This document shows positions 1 through 9,051 of a stretch of DNA of 26,626 nt, piece by piece. Positions within the stretch are counted from its first letter, which is position 1. Each line of letters begins with the position of its first letter. Made by a program: the position numbers and the translations under genes. The notes beneath the pieces were generated by a model. That model searched no databases and had not been told where the DNA came from. It saw nothing but the letters and a program-made list of their open reading frames with translations. Source of the DNA: Tritrichomonas musculus (Eukaryota; Parabasalia; Tritrichomonadida; Tritrichomonadidae); NCBI GenBank assembly GCA_039105265.1, contig JAPFFF010000317.1, positions 1-26,626 on the forward strand. The letters run 5' to 3'.

Positions 1-26
1 ATTTAAAAAATCAGTTTGAAATATCA

Positions 27-143
27 TTAAAAACTATCAAAATTTGAAATGCATATTAAATTGACATCTATTTTATCAGATGACAACAAAAGTCTAACAA
101 TATCTACAAATTTATTTTTAACAGCAATTGCAAGTGCAGTTTT
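27..143 (-). pseudogene. isolated ankyrin-repeat module (tail of the 726-1937 gene)
   Basis: Read on the minus strand, this is one almost complete ankyrin repeat. It starts KTALAIAVKNK, continues with FVDIVRLLLSSDKIDVN, and reaches a stop after about 14 further residues. It lies on the same strand as the ankyrin gene at 726-1937 and downstream of it, separated by AT-rich DNA and another module at 447-560. It has no start codon of its own. It may be a dispersed fragment of a decayed gene or an exon-like piece. The ankyrin identity is clear, but whether it is expressed is unknown. Confidence 0.7.
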
Positions 144-446
144 ATAAAATATAAAATAATTAAAATTTTATTGAATAATTTAAATTAAAATTTCATAAAA
201 ATTGTTTTTGATTGAAATTTCATAAAAAAAAATAAGGTCAAATTATATGAAATTCAAAGAATGAAATAAAATTGAAATTTTGTATATATAATGTAATTAA
301 AATAAATTTATTTTAAATTATATTAATTATTTCAAATTTAAACTATATTTTAAAAAAAATAATTTTGAAATATCATATAAATTTTCAATAGAAATCGAAT
401 TTAATTGTATAAAATTGAAATTGATCGATTAACATAATAAAAATAT
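144..446. other. AT-rich spacer between ankyrin modules
   Basis: About 300 bp of very AT-rich DNA with no coding signal on either strand. It contains repeated near-palindromic words of the type TGAAATTTCA and runs of A and T. It separates two single ankyrin repeats at the hinge where one repeat would normally run into the next. No trichomonad-type intron consensus (GTATGT at the 5' side, ACTAACACACAG at the 3' side) was seen. Confidence 0.6.
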
Positions 447-560
447 TTAAATTTTAATTCTACAAGATGAGTATTCATTTATATTAATATTTTTATTTTC
501 TAATAATATACGAACAATGCCCACAAGTCCTGATTCTGCAGCAATATATAATGGTGTTTT
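447..560 (-). pseudogene. isolated ankyrin-repeat module
   Basis: On the minus strand this reads as one complete ankyrin repeat. It begins KTPLYIAAESGLVGIVRILL, continues with ENKNIN, then has a short tail and a stop. It follows the C-terminal end of the 726-1937 ORF by 165 bp of AT-rich DNA and precedes the module at 27-143. Like that module it starts at the KTPL position of the repeat and is flanked upstream by a TTTTTATAAAA-like sequence. Confidence 0.7.
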
Positions 561-725
561 ATAAAAATTAAATTATAAAATTTTATGAACATATTTTAAT
601 TTGAAAATTGATTGATAAAAAACATTAAGTTGAATTATATTCAAAAATTTTGACATAAAATTCCAAATTCTGAGTATTGATAAATATTTTAAATTGAAAA
701 TTCCATAAAAAAATATTATATAAAA

Positions 726-1937
726 TTATATTAAATTTGATAAATATAAAATAGCATTCAAATTGGCTTTAATTATTGGAAATTTCAATAAAAATTTTAC
801 AAATTCAATATTTCCATTTGAAATTGCACAATGTATTGGATAATAGTTATCTGTAAAAACAACCTTATTAATATCTTTATTGCTTAACAGTAATTTTACA
901 AGATCAATATAATTGTATTTGGATAAAAAAATCAAAGATTCGTTCAAATTTGAATCCAATATATATTTTTCATTCAAAAACTTGAAATTATAATTTTTCA
1001 TCATATAAAATTGAATACTATCTGAATTACAAAATTCATTTAAATCATAATTATTGATTAAATAATCTGCAATTTCATAATTATGAAACAATAAAGCATA
1101 ATATAATGAATATTCAGGATTCATATCTAATTTTTCTTCTAATAAATGAATTATTTCGGCATTATTTCCATGAATAGCATATTGCCAAATCGAATCTGTT
1201 ATATTTTCGTCATTTAAATATAAATATTTAAATATTTTTAATGAGCCAAAAAATGCTGCATATTCAATGTATGTTACATTTTTTAATGTACAATTTGTTT
1301 CAAATTCATCTGATACAATTTTTTCCGTTGTTTTCATATTATTTTTGTTGATGTATTCAATAAATTCATCAAGTGAATCTTCTCGAATTAATTTGCATAT
1401 ATAATTATCATTTTCACCAATACGTTTTTTATTCGTATATTCTTCATTCGAGCAATATTCATAATATTCATCACCAGAATTTTTATATTTTGAATGAAAT
1501 TCTTTATAGAAATATGTACGATATTTAAATCTTTGGTGCCTGGAAGAAAAAAAATCTTTTTCTTTAATTTTTTTTTGAATTGTCTTATCTGGTATTAATA
1601 GATTGTTTTCAAATAGATATAAAAGAATTATTGGATCATTTTGAAATATAATATATTTTTCAAAATTGGTAATGGTTTGTAAATTTGAAGAATAGGTTGA
1701 TAATATTTTATAAATTTTGGAATAAAAATTTGTAGTTCGTAAATGATATCTTGATAAATTGGATATCAAATGAAGAATTAATTTGAAATTATCTTCATTT
1801 TCATTTATTTTTTCTTTAATCATAATATCTGTCAAGTGTTCGAAATTTTCATCATCATTGTCATTCTCTATGTATTCGAGTATATTTTTTTCAATGAGAC
1901 ATATCTTATTCAAGAAATTATGGACTTTCTCCTCCAT
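726..1937 (-). CDS. DUF3447-like/ankyrin-repeat protein (probably truncated tail)
   Basis: A 403-residue ORF starting at ATG 1937. The N-terminal helical half and the central block carry hallmarks of the large trichomonad DUF3447 ankyrin family: IEYAAFFGSLKIFKYL, then IWQYAIHGNNAEIIHLLEE, at roughly residues 215-275. Two ankyrin repeats follow (FLSKYNYIDLVKLLLS and CAISNGNIEFVKFLLKF) before the reading frame ends in AT-rich sequence. Paralogues at 4073 and 6954 align along the whole N-terminal part. The ankyrin array seems cut short, because two further repeats lie downstream as isolated modules (447-560 and 27-143). Ankyrin repeats bind other proteins; the partner is unknown. No TCAYW initiator was found just upstream, only a TA-rich stretch. 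Confidence 0.8.
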   Translation of the reverse strand: MEEKVHNFLNKICLIEKNILEYIENDNDDENFEHLTDIMIKEKINENEDNFKLILHLISNLSRYHLRTTNFYSKIYKILSTYSSNLQTITNFEKYIIFQNDPIILLYLFENNLLIPDKTIQKKIKEKDFFSSRHQRFKYRTYFYKEFHSKYKNSGDEYYEYCSNEEYTNKKRIGENDNYICKLIREDSLDEFIEYINKNNMKTTEKIVSDEFETNCTLKNVTYIEYAAFFGSLKIFKYLYLNDENITDSIWQYAIHGNNAEIIHLLEEKLDMNPEYSLYYALLFHNYEIADYLINNYDLNEFCNSDSIQFYMMKNYNFKFLNEKYILDSNLNESLIFLSKYNYIDLVKLLLSNKDINKVVFTDNYYPIHCAISNGNIEFVKFLLKFPIIKANLNAILYLSNLI

Positions 1938-2207
1938 TATATATATATAAAATTTAAATAATTTTTTTAAAGGGGCACAAATTTTGGAATATATGTGCCT
2001 TTTTCAATGATATTTTTTTAAACTTTTTCAAAGAAATCCATATGCATTATCAAAAAAGGGCTAAAATTTTGGGAGAATAATAAGAGTTTATTTAAGAATA
2101 AATATCATTATATATATATACTTTGAATATAAAAATAATAACTATTCAATAGATGAATCTATGAATGAATGTTTTCTATTGTTTGAAGTTTTGAATTCAA
2201 TTCATAT
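1938..2207. other. AT-rich intergenic
   Basis: Contains the presumed promoter side of the minus-strand ankyrin gene, including a (TA)n stretch directly upstream of its ATG and another TA-rich tract near 2110. No gene, RNA or clear motif was recognised. Confidence 0.5.
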
Positions 2208-2480
2208 TCAATTAGATATTATTAAAGAAAAAATATTTGAACAAATGGTGTCATTCCTTCCAATGCAAGATGCGATATGATTTGAATTTTTGTAGTTTTT
2301 TTTGGCTCCTTTTGCTCTCTTTACGGTTATCCATACATCATTTATAATTTCGGGTTGAAATTGTTTTATTTTTCTTTCAATTGTTCCAATCATATCGACT
2401 TTGCTGCCAGAATCATGATATTTGAGTTCAAAATTGACATCTTCCGAAGAAGCATCAAGATCATCCAAGATTCTATTCAA
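2208..2480 (-). CDS. possible small hypothetical ORF, 90 aa
   Basis: An ATG-started ORF that is less AT-biased than the surrounding intergenic DNA, with a mixed charged composition (for example ERKIKQFQPEIINDVWITVK). No domain was recognised. It ends in a hydrophobic, low-complexity tail (SNIFSLIISN) where the DNA becomes AT-rich again, so it may be a fragment of an older gene rather than a complete small protein. It lies head to head with the BACK/F5-8C relic at 2586-3146. Coding status is uncertain. Confidence 0.3.
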   Translation of the reverse strand: MNRILDDLDASSEDVNFELKYHDSGSKVDMIGTIERKIKQFQPEIINDVWITVKRAKGAKKNYKNSNHIASCIGRNDTICSNIFSLIISN

Positions 2481-2585
2481 GGTAAATTAAAGATGATATC
2501 TCATTTTTTATATCACATTTCTATGAACTCAAAGAAAAACTTTTGAAAAAAAAAAAAAATCAAAGAAGGAGATTACGAGATCGAC

Positions 2586-3146
2586 ATGTGCGTCATCGAG
2601 GAAATGATGCGCGACCAAAAACTTGAACTCGAGACTGAAGACGAGCTTGTTGAAGCTGTCAACAAACTATACAAAAGTGATGTGAAGTACTCAATTCTGT
2701 ACGAATACGTTGAGTTCATCAATGTTGGCGCGTTATGCATGAAAGAATTCGCTGAGAAGTTTGATTTCAATGATCTCAGCAATATGACGCGGTCATTGAT
2801 CGTCGCTCGCCTTGTACAAGATATTCAAAAAGACGAATCGGTGAAAGGCAGGCACGAGTACATCAGTCCCAAGTATTTGATTGAAATTCAGCCGAAAAAA
2901 GATCAGTTCGACGGAATATTCAACTATCATCAGACACACGGAAACATCAAAGATGAAATAGATATCACATACAATCTTCTTCAATATGAAGACAAAGATA
3001 ATTACTTCGAGACAGATAGCTTGACAAACTCTTGGATTTGTTTTGAATTCAAAAATCATCAGAAGATGGATTTCTTTATGATTTTCCTTCTGAATGGTCA
3101 ATTGACAATGCCAATAAATTCCACAGCATCCAAAAAGAATACTTGA
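2586..3146 (+). pseudogene. broken BACK-like / F5-8 type C-domain gene
   Basis: An open frame of 186 residues. The first part (LYEYVEFINVG, then FAEKFDFNDLSNMT) resembles the BACK-type helical region of trichomonad BTB-domain proteins. Residues around 95-165 (FDGIFNYHQTHGNIKDEIDI, then NYFETDSLTNSWICFEFKNH) match the start of the F5/8 type C (discoidin-like) domain of the same family. The expected BTB domain is missing at the N-terminus. The F5/8C domain is lost soon after the NSWICFEF motif and replaced by an unrelated-looking tail. Base composition is clearly less AT-rich than the flanks, as expected for a former gene. I infer a truncated, frame-disrupted relic of a host gene; family recognition is from memory. 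Confidence 0.55.
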
Positions 3147-3318
3147 AAAGCTCGCTCAAAAAATTGAAAAGAAGTTGAATTTGTGTTTATTCAACGTATT
3201 CAATCAACCCAATTGAAAACGAAGCCGTTGTGAATGAAGTTTTAAATGAAATAAATGGAAAATTTAAGTATCGTTGATTGCAGCAACATGTTTAATGATG
3301 TAAACAGATTTCCCAACT

Positions 3319-3504
3319 TTAAACGCCACTAAGGATCATACGAATTACTTGAATTCCAAGTAATCCAAAGCCAAAAGTGCTCAATACCATACTCAATTGT
3401 TCATCATATCCAGTGTAATAAGCTTTGATCACATCTGGGGAAGTTTTTCCTGGATGAATATATATTGGAAGGTCAAATTCTGTTAAGACCTCCCAAATTA
3501 GGTA
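3319..3504 (-). pseudogene. amidohydrolase_2-type (ACMSD-like) gene fragment
   Basis: About 60 codons read cleanly on the minus strand: WEVLTEFDLPIYIHPGKTSP, then AYYTGYDEQLSMVLSTFG, then GIQVIRMILSG. This fits the middle of amidohydrolase-family-2 metalloenzymes (2-amino-3-carboxymuconate semialdehyde decarboxylase and relatives). In that family an IHPG segment carries a metal-binding His, and a GIQxIRxxLSGVF segment precedes the next His motif. Nothing convincing remains of the N-terminal HxH motif or the C-terminal third, so it is a fragment. Such enzymes are prokaryote-like, and gene transfer into the lineage is plausible, but that is inference. Confidence 0.6.
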
Positions 3505-3566
3505 TTAGCATTCACCAAAAAACAAACAAGTTCTAAAACATGGATAAATTAATTTTTACAATACAA

Positions 3567-3779
3567 TTAATAACAAATACGTCGAGAACTATCTCCTATG
3601 CCTTTTAGTTTTTTCAGAATTTTTTCAATATTATGCAATTTTACAACTCTTTGCCTGAGATTGCATTTTTGAACCCAATATTTATATTTAATATTGAAAA
3701 AATTTTTATATGAACATAAAGTTCCAAAATATACTAATGGTATCGAGATCTGATCATCAATATTTGAATGGATAAAAAT
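3567..3779 (-). pseudogene. unidentified coding relic, 70 codons
   Basis: A minus-strand stretch open for 70 codons without an internal ATG start. It reads SNIDDQISIPLVYFGTLCSY, then NIKYKYWVQKCNLRQRVVKL, ending near KKLKGIGDSSRRICY. The amino-acid mix looks like real protein rather than translated AT-rich noise. A second piece just upstream in the same orientation (about 3800-3930, DGRISNALILYQRIDDIGNF) may belong to the same former gene. I do not recognise the family. It lies between the amidohydrolase relic and the ankyrin gene at 4073. Confidence 0.4.
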
Positions 3780-4065
3780 TCAACCTTTATTGAGTATCAA
3801 TATAAATAATCATTTTATCAATGATGAATAATCCATTGGAAAATTTCCAATATCATCTATTCTTTGATATAATATTAAAGCATTAGATATTCTACCATCT
3901 CTTTTTTTCTTTATATTTTTAACATCTAAATACTTAAAGCTATAGATAATATATATTATATTTAATAATGAAAATATTTATTTGTTCCTGGGATATAAAT
4001 GATTTATACATTTTTTCAATTTTTTCTAAAAATGCTTTCAATTTTTATTCGGTATTTTTTATTTC

Positions 4066-4070
4066 TCATT
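4066..4070 (+). promoter_or_regulatory. initiator-like box TCATT upstream of ankyrin gene
   Basis: TCATT lies two bases before the ATG at 4073 and fits the trichomonad initiator consensus TCAYW, which normally sits within about 20 nt of the start codon. A T-rich stretch precedes it. This supports both the chosen start and the idea that this ankyrin gene is transcribed. The motif is short, so chance occurrence cannot be excluded. Confidence 0.45.
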
Positions 4071-4072
4071 GA

Positions 4073-6460
4073 ATGAACATTACTGAATACTTAGACAAAA
4101 TCAAAGAATTTCATGAAAATCTTCTCGATTTCTTTGACAAACAAGATGATAATGAAGAGCATTTACAGAATTTATTGACAAAATTTCAAGAAAAAGGAAT
4201 TCAAGACGATAAACACGAACTTGGATTATTATTTCATTTTATTGCAAGCATTGCTAATAATCACCATCGAGAATCCAATTTTTTCGAGAAAATAGAAAAA
4301 CTTTTAAATTATTTTCAGGAAGAAATTAAGAAAAATTACTCGAACAAAGAAATTTTCCATATTTTTGAGGGAAACAAAAGGATTCTCTTATTCCTGCTCA
4401 AAGCCAAGATAATTGATTTTGATCAATATATTTATAAAATAATAACAACTAATGAATATATCAATAAATATTATCCACAATATTTCCAACAAGAAATAAA
4501 TACAAAATTCAATGAAAATAAGCCACTTCCGGATAACTATGAAGAAAACAGACAAATTGGACAAAATGAAAATTACATCTGCCAATTAATTCAGAAAGAC
4601 TCCATTGAAGAGTTCATTACGTATACAAATACAGTTAATTTATCTCTTAGAACAAAAATCAATCCATCAATATATGAAACAAATTCATTTTTATTAGAGA
4701 ACAAAACTCCAACTTTAATTGAATACGCCACTTTTTATGGCTCGATTCAAATTTTCAATTACTTGCGGTTAAATGAAGTTGAACTAACACCATCACTGTG
4801 GCATTATGCAATTCATGGTAGAAATCCAGAATTGATTCATCTTCTCGAAGAAAATCAAATAAAACCAGAAATTGAAATAAACCGTCAAAAAACCGTTTCA
4901 TATCGAGAAGTCTTTTTTGAGTCAATCAAATGTAATCACAATGAAATCAAGAAATACATTGAAGACAACTATTTGTTAAATGAGAATCTCTCTCATGAAG
5001 CTATGTTAAAAAGCATCATGTATTACGACTTCTGTTTTATTGAAAGCAGTTTGATCGGCCAGTCATCTTTCCATGACTTTGTCAGATTTGACTACTACAA
5101 CATTGTCAAAATCATTCTAAACGATAACAAAATAGACATCAATGCTGTCAATGATAATAAGACAGCGTTGTTGATTGCTGTTGACGATGAAAATCTTGAT
5201 TTGGTTCAACTTTTGATTTCAAATGAAAAAATTGACATCAACGCATCATGCCTGCATGAAGTGAAGTACAATGATTACTACTTCCAAGATAAATATGTTG
5301 AAGAAATAACGCCGTTTTATTTAGCAGTTGATAAAGAAAACCTTGAAATTATTAAACTGTTACTTGCATTTGAGAATCTCGATTTAAATTGCCTGAATAA
5401 ATTCGTTAAATATGACAAAAAAGTGCCAGAAAAAGTTGAAGAAGAAGAAGAAGAAGAGGAAGAGGACAATGATGATCACCGTTTTTCAAGTCATGATGTT
5501 CAAGACCATTTTTATGAGCCGATAGATAATCGATTTGAATATAGAGATCCTGAAGTAACTACTGTAAAAAGTGGCAAGCAAACTTCACTTTTTCTGGCTA
5601 TTGAAAAAGGAAATTCTGAAATCATTCATCTTTTATTGCAAAAAGAAAAAATAGATTTCAGTGCAGTGAATGAAATAAAGACTGAAACAAACGAATATTA
5701 TGAAAAATATAGAAGATATCAGGATGGAAACATATATAGATGGTCTGTTAAAACGATTAAAAAGGAAGAAAAAACATCTTTTTATTTGGCAGTTGAAAAA
5801 GGAAATCTCGAAATCATTCAATATTTATTGTCATCTGAAAAAGTGGATATAAACATTCCGAACAGATCGGAAACAATCATTGACAGTGACAAGGATGAAT
5901 ACAGTTATGATGCTACAGATAGTGATTTGGAAACAACTAAAGATACAGAAATAAAGACAGCTCTTTATTTTGCCGTTGAAAATGAAAAAATTGAAATATT
6001 GAAACTTTTATTAAATAATGAAAAAATCGATGCTAACATCCCTTGCGAATATAATGAAAGTTACGATTTAAGGACTTATCGTACCTCTAGAGTGGGTCGT
6101 CAAAATAAAGAAATAAAGACGCCATTTTATCTAGCTGTTGAATATAAAAATGTTGAAATCATCAATCTTTTGCTGACTAAAAGCAAAATTGATATAAATA
6201 AGGAATATTCAAAAAATGAAAGCATTGTGAAATACATAGAAAAAGATAACAATGAAGATGACGACAATAATATAGAAAGCTGTAGTGAAAGTAAAATAAA
6301 GAGGACGCCCCTACATTTGGCAGTTAAAAAAGATTGCATTGAAATAATTAAAATCTTATTGAATCAAAAAGGCATAGATTTGACTATCAAAGATGATGAA
6401 GGGTTAACACCAATTGAATTAACAGACAATAAACAAATATTGAATTTGCTCAATAAATAA
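4073..6460 (+). CDS. DUF3447-like/ankyrin-repeat protein, intact
   Basis: A 795-residue uninterrupted protein. Residues about 1-205 are the helical N-terminal region shared with the two neighbouring paralogues. Residues about 215-300 hold the family core (IEYATFYGSIQIFNYL, LWHYAIHGRNPELIHLLEE, FFESIKCNHNEIKKYI). Ankyrin repeats follow at about 362-395, 412-445, 502-535, 567-598, 628-660, 682-712 and 745-775, with a C-terminal cap. Unusually, several repeats are separated by charged linkers of 20-55 residues, one with a run of Glu at about 455-464, all inserted between the IDxN end of one repeat and the KTxL start of the next. No signal peptide or membrane segment is seen. The role is probably protein binding; the partner is unknown. 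The stop lies in a TAAA-type context (AATAAATAA). Confidence 0.9.
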   Translation: MNITEYLDKIKEFHENLLDFFDKQDDNEEHLQNLLTKFQEKGIQDDKHELGLLFHFIASIANNHHRESNFFEKIEKLLNYFQEEIKKNYSNKEIFHIFEGNKRILLFLLKAKIIDFDQYIYKIITTNEYINKYYPQYFQQEINTKFNENKPLPDNYEENRQIGQNENYICQLIQKDSIEEFITYTNTVNLSLRTKINPSIYETNSFLLENKTPTLIEYATFYGSIQIFNYLRLNEVELTPSLWHYAIHGRNPELIHLLEENQIKPEIEINRQKTVSYREVFFESIKCNHNEIKKYIEDNYLLNENLSHEAMLKSIMYYDFCFIESSLIGQSSFHDFVRFDYYNIVKIILNDNKIDINAVNDNKTALLIAVDDENLDLVQLLISNEKIDINASCLHEVKYNDYYFQDKYVEEITPFYLAVDKENLEIIKLLLAFENLDLNCLNKFVKYDKKVPEKVEEEEEEEEEDNDDHRFSSHDVQDHFYEPIDNRFEYRDPEVTTVKSGKQTSLFLAIEKGNSEIIHLLLQKEKIDFSAVNEIKTETNEYYEKYRRYQDGNIYRWSVKTIKKEEKTSFYLAVEKGNLEIIQYLLSSEKVDINIPNRSETIIDSDKDEYSYDATDSDLETTKDTEIKTALYFAVENEKIEILKLLLNNEKIDANIPCEYNESYDLRTYRTSRVGRQNKEIKTPFYLAVEYKNVEIINLLLTKSKIDINKEYSKNESIVKYIEKDNNEDDDNNIESCSESKIKRTPLHLAVKKDCIEIIKILLNQKGIDLTIKDDEGLTPIELTDNKQILNLLNK

Positions 6461-6953
6461 TTTCATTTTTTTGCATTGAATTCTTTTGCTTTTCTTTAAA
6501 CTTGATTTAATTTTTATTTAAATGTGCAAATAACATGCTTTAATTAGCCATCAATAGAGGTATTCATCTTCGGTCAATCATTTTAGCATATGCTTTTTGT
6601 TTAAACGTGAAAGATATTTTTGACTGACCAATCTTTTAAAAACATAAGAATATTATAATTAAAATGTCCAATGCTCAATCAGTGTGTTAATAAAATGAAA
6701 TAAAAAAAGGGAAAAAAAAAAATCAAAAACGCCACATTTGACCTTCAGAAAAAACTCGTTATTATCAAAAAACGCAAGATATAAAAAAACAAAAATAAAC
6801 TCTGCTAACTTTTTTTTCTAGAACTATTGATATAGTTTTTGAAAAAAAAAAGAGAGTAGTTTGAAAAAAAATTGAATGGGTGTTTTTGATTAATCTCAAA
6901 AAAAGGGCGTGATTTTTTTTTTTTTTTTTTTTTCCATTTTTTAGATTAGACAA
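6461..6953. other. AT-rich intergenic with homopolymer tracts
   Basis: Holds no gene. There is an inverted pair GGTCAATCA (6572) and TGACTGACC (6621) flanking a less AT-rich stretch with the palindrome AGCATATGCT. There are also A-tracts near 6710 and a T-tract at about 6912-6931, some 25 bp before the ATG at 6954. The T-tract may act as promoter-proximal or nucleosome-excluding DNA. No TCAYW initiator was found next to the ATG. Confidence 0.5.
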
Positions 6954-7952
6954 ATGTCAATTAAAGAAGGTATCATAAAAATGAGAAAGATTCAAGAACT
7001 ATTGCTTGGATACTTGGAAAATGATGATTCTGCTGATCAATACTTCCAAAATGCAAATATAATAAACGATTTGGAGATTATTCAAAATAAATATGAATTA
7101 AAGTTGTTTCTTCATTTAATATCACAAATATCAGCAAATCATCATCGATGCAATAACTTTTTCACCAAAATTGAAACATTTTTAAAAATCTATGAAGATG
7201 ATATCAAAGAAAATTTTTCAGATTTCAGCGTTTTCAATATTTTTAGGAATAATAAGAGAATACTTTTATTTTTATTTGAAGAAAAAATAATTATACCTAA
7301 CGATTTGATATATGGTATGATCACATCCAATAAATACAAAAAAAGAAAATATCCAGAATATTTTTTCCCTGAGTTTAAGTCTTTTTATCCCCAAAACTAT
7401 ATAAATGAGCTTATTTCCAAAAATCCAGATCTCGAAGAACAAAATTATTCATTATATTACGAGAAAAGAAAAAATGGAGAAAATGATTCACATATTTGCA
7501 ATCTAATCAGGAATGATTCAGTTAAAGAATTTATCATTTATGTAAATAAAACAAATTTACATCTTTCAGATATAATTATCGAACAATCTATTTATGAGAC
7601 CAATCCACTTTTTCTGAAGAATCAGGCATCAATAATTGAATATGCAGCATTTTTTGGATCAATTCAAATATTTAATTTTTTGAAAATGAATAATGTTGAA
7701 TTGACTGAAAATTTATGGATTCCTGCCATTCATAGTCAAAATGCTGACTTAATTCATCTTCTTGAAGAAAATCATGTCGAACCACTTCGATTTAAAAATG
7801 ATGGTTATGGTTGTTCATTTCAATGCCTTCAAACTTCAATCAAAAACAATAAAGATTACATTGCGGAATCAATTAAATGTCATCATATTGATATCATGAA
7901 TTATTTGATATCAGATTTAAATAGTGAAAGTGGAAATCCAAATTTTTATTAA
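6954..7952 (+). pseudogene. DUF3447-like/ankyrin gene, N-terminal part of a split gene
   Basis: A 332-residue ORF colinear with residues 1 to about 300 of the intact paralogue at 4073. It carries the family core (IIEYAAFFGSIQIFNFL, LWIPAIHSQNADLIHLLEE, AESIKCHHIDIMNYLI). The start at 6954 aligns with the paralogue's start. The frame ends at a TAAA stop in an AT-rich run. The next part of the family alignment continues immediately in another frame (7926-8197), so one frame change separates them. This could be a real mutation or a sequencing indel in the homopolymer-rich stretch near 7935-7965. I treat it as a decaying gene, because its ankyrin repeats further on are also scattered. Confidence 0.7.
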
Positions 7953-8197
7953 ATTTATTTTCATTAAGTTTTCGATATTATAATTTCATTAACATGCCAT
8001 TATATGAAGATGATTTTTCTGCTTTTTGCAAATATGATTATATTCAATTTGTTATTTATCTGTTGAAAAAATCATATGGTTATGGCATCTTTGACTTAGT
8101 TAATGCTGTAAAAAAAGGAAACAACGAAATTTTTGAACTTTTAATGAAGAATAAAAAAGTCAATCTCAATGAAAAAATAATTTTTAAATGCTTTTGA
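7926..8197 (+). pseudogene. second part of the split ankyrin gene
   Basis: This frame is open from about 7926. Its product (SLSFRYYNFINMPLYEDDFS, then CKYDYIQFVIYLLKK and VNAVKKGNNEIFELLMKNKK) aligns with residues about 311-390 of the intact paralogue (KSIMYYDFCFIESS, FVRFDYYNIVKIIL, LIAVDDENLDLVQLLIS). It is therefore the direct continuation of the 6954-7952 gene in a different frame. It includes the first two ankyrin-type helix pairs and ends at a stop where the next AT-rich spacer begins. The in-frame ATG at 7994 is unlikely to be a natural start. Confidence 0.65.
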
Positions 8198-8488
8198 TTT
8201 ATGTAATTTCTTATGATATGTTTTAATTTAGTTTTTTACTTACTTGTCATTTTTATTGGGTTCTAAAATTTCTTTTTTTTTATTACATTTCACTTCATTT
8301 TTTTAAATCAAATTGTAAAAAATGGTAGAGTAGTTAATAGTATTTAAAAATCTAGATTTAATCAAATTCATATTTTAAATTTGTTATCGTATTTTTCATT
8401 TAATATTCAAAATAAAATTTCAGAATTATTTTTTTATACAATCTGAATTAAAATCATTTTTATGAAATTAAAAAACTTATTTTTTTAT
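8198..8488. other. AT-rich spacer
   Basis: About 290 bp of T-rich DNA without coding signal between the split ankyrin gene and the first isolated repeat module. It ends with TTTTTTTATAAG immediately before the repeat. Confidence 0.6.
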
Positions 8489-8596
8489 AAGACATTGCTT
8501 CATTACGCTGTTAAATATGGGAATTTGGAAATTGTTGAAGAATTGTTATCACAAAATGATGTTGATGTTAACTTGAAAGTCATTTTAAATGAGTAA
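8489..8596 (+). pseudogene. isolated ankyrin-repeat module 1
   Basis: One complete ankyrin repeat (KTLLHYAVKYGNLEIVEELL, then SQNDVDVN) followed by a short tail and stop. It has no start codon. It lies downstream of, and on the same strand as, the ankyrin gene at 6954, and is flanked on both sides by AT-rich spacers. Confidence 0.75.
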
Positions 8597-8952
8597 AATT
8601 TTTTATATTATTTCATTAACAATTTAATAAAATTCTTCTGAATAACATCTTATTATGTTCTAAACTTATTTTGACAACATTTATGATACAATTTTAAATT
8701 TCATTTAAAATGAAATGATTGAATTGCATTCACATATATTATTTCAATGAAATTCGATTTATTATTTAAATGGATATGTTTTTATAATTTTTTGATTTTA
8801 ATTACGTTAATAATTTCTATTTTTCATGAGATTTCATATTCCATTTTAAAATCCAATTTCAATATTATAGTTTTTCATTATGTTACATTTCTTTTTTATT
8901 GAAATTTCAAATTCAATTCATTTGTATAATATTCTTAATAATATTTTTTAAT
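8597..8952. other. AT-rich spacer
   Basis: 356 bp, no coding signal, enriched in words such as ATTTCATTT and TGAAATTTCA and their variants. It separates ankyrin modules 1 and 2. Confidence 0.6.
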
Positions 8953-9051
8953 AAGTCAGCGTTATATATTGCAGCAAATAAAGGATATACTAGCATTGTT
9001 AAATTATTATTATCTAGAGATGATATTGATGTAAATTCTTATGCAATTTGA
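8953..9051 (+). pseudogene. isolated ankyrin-repeat module 2
   Basis: One ankyrin repeat (KSALYIAANKGYTSIVKLLL, then SRDDIDVN) with a four-residue tail and stop. It is preceded by TTTTTTAATAAG, similar to the sequence preceding module 1. Confidence 0.75.
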
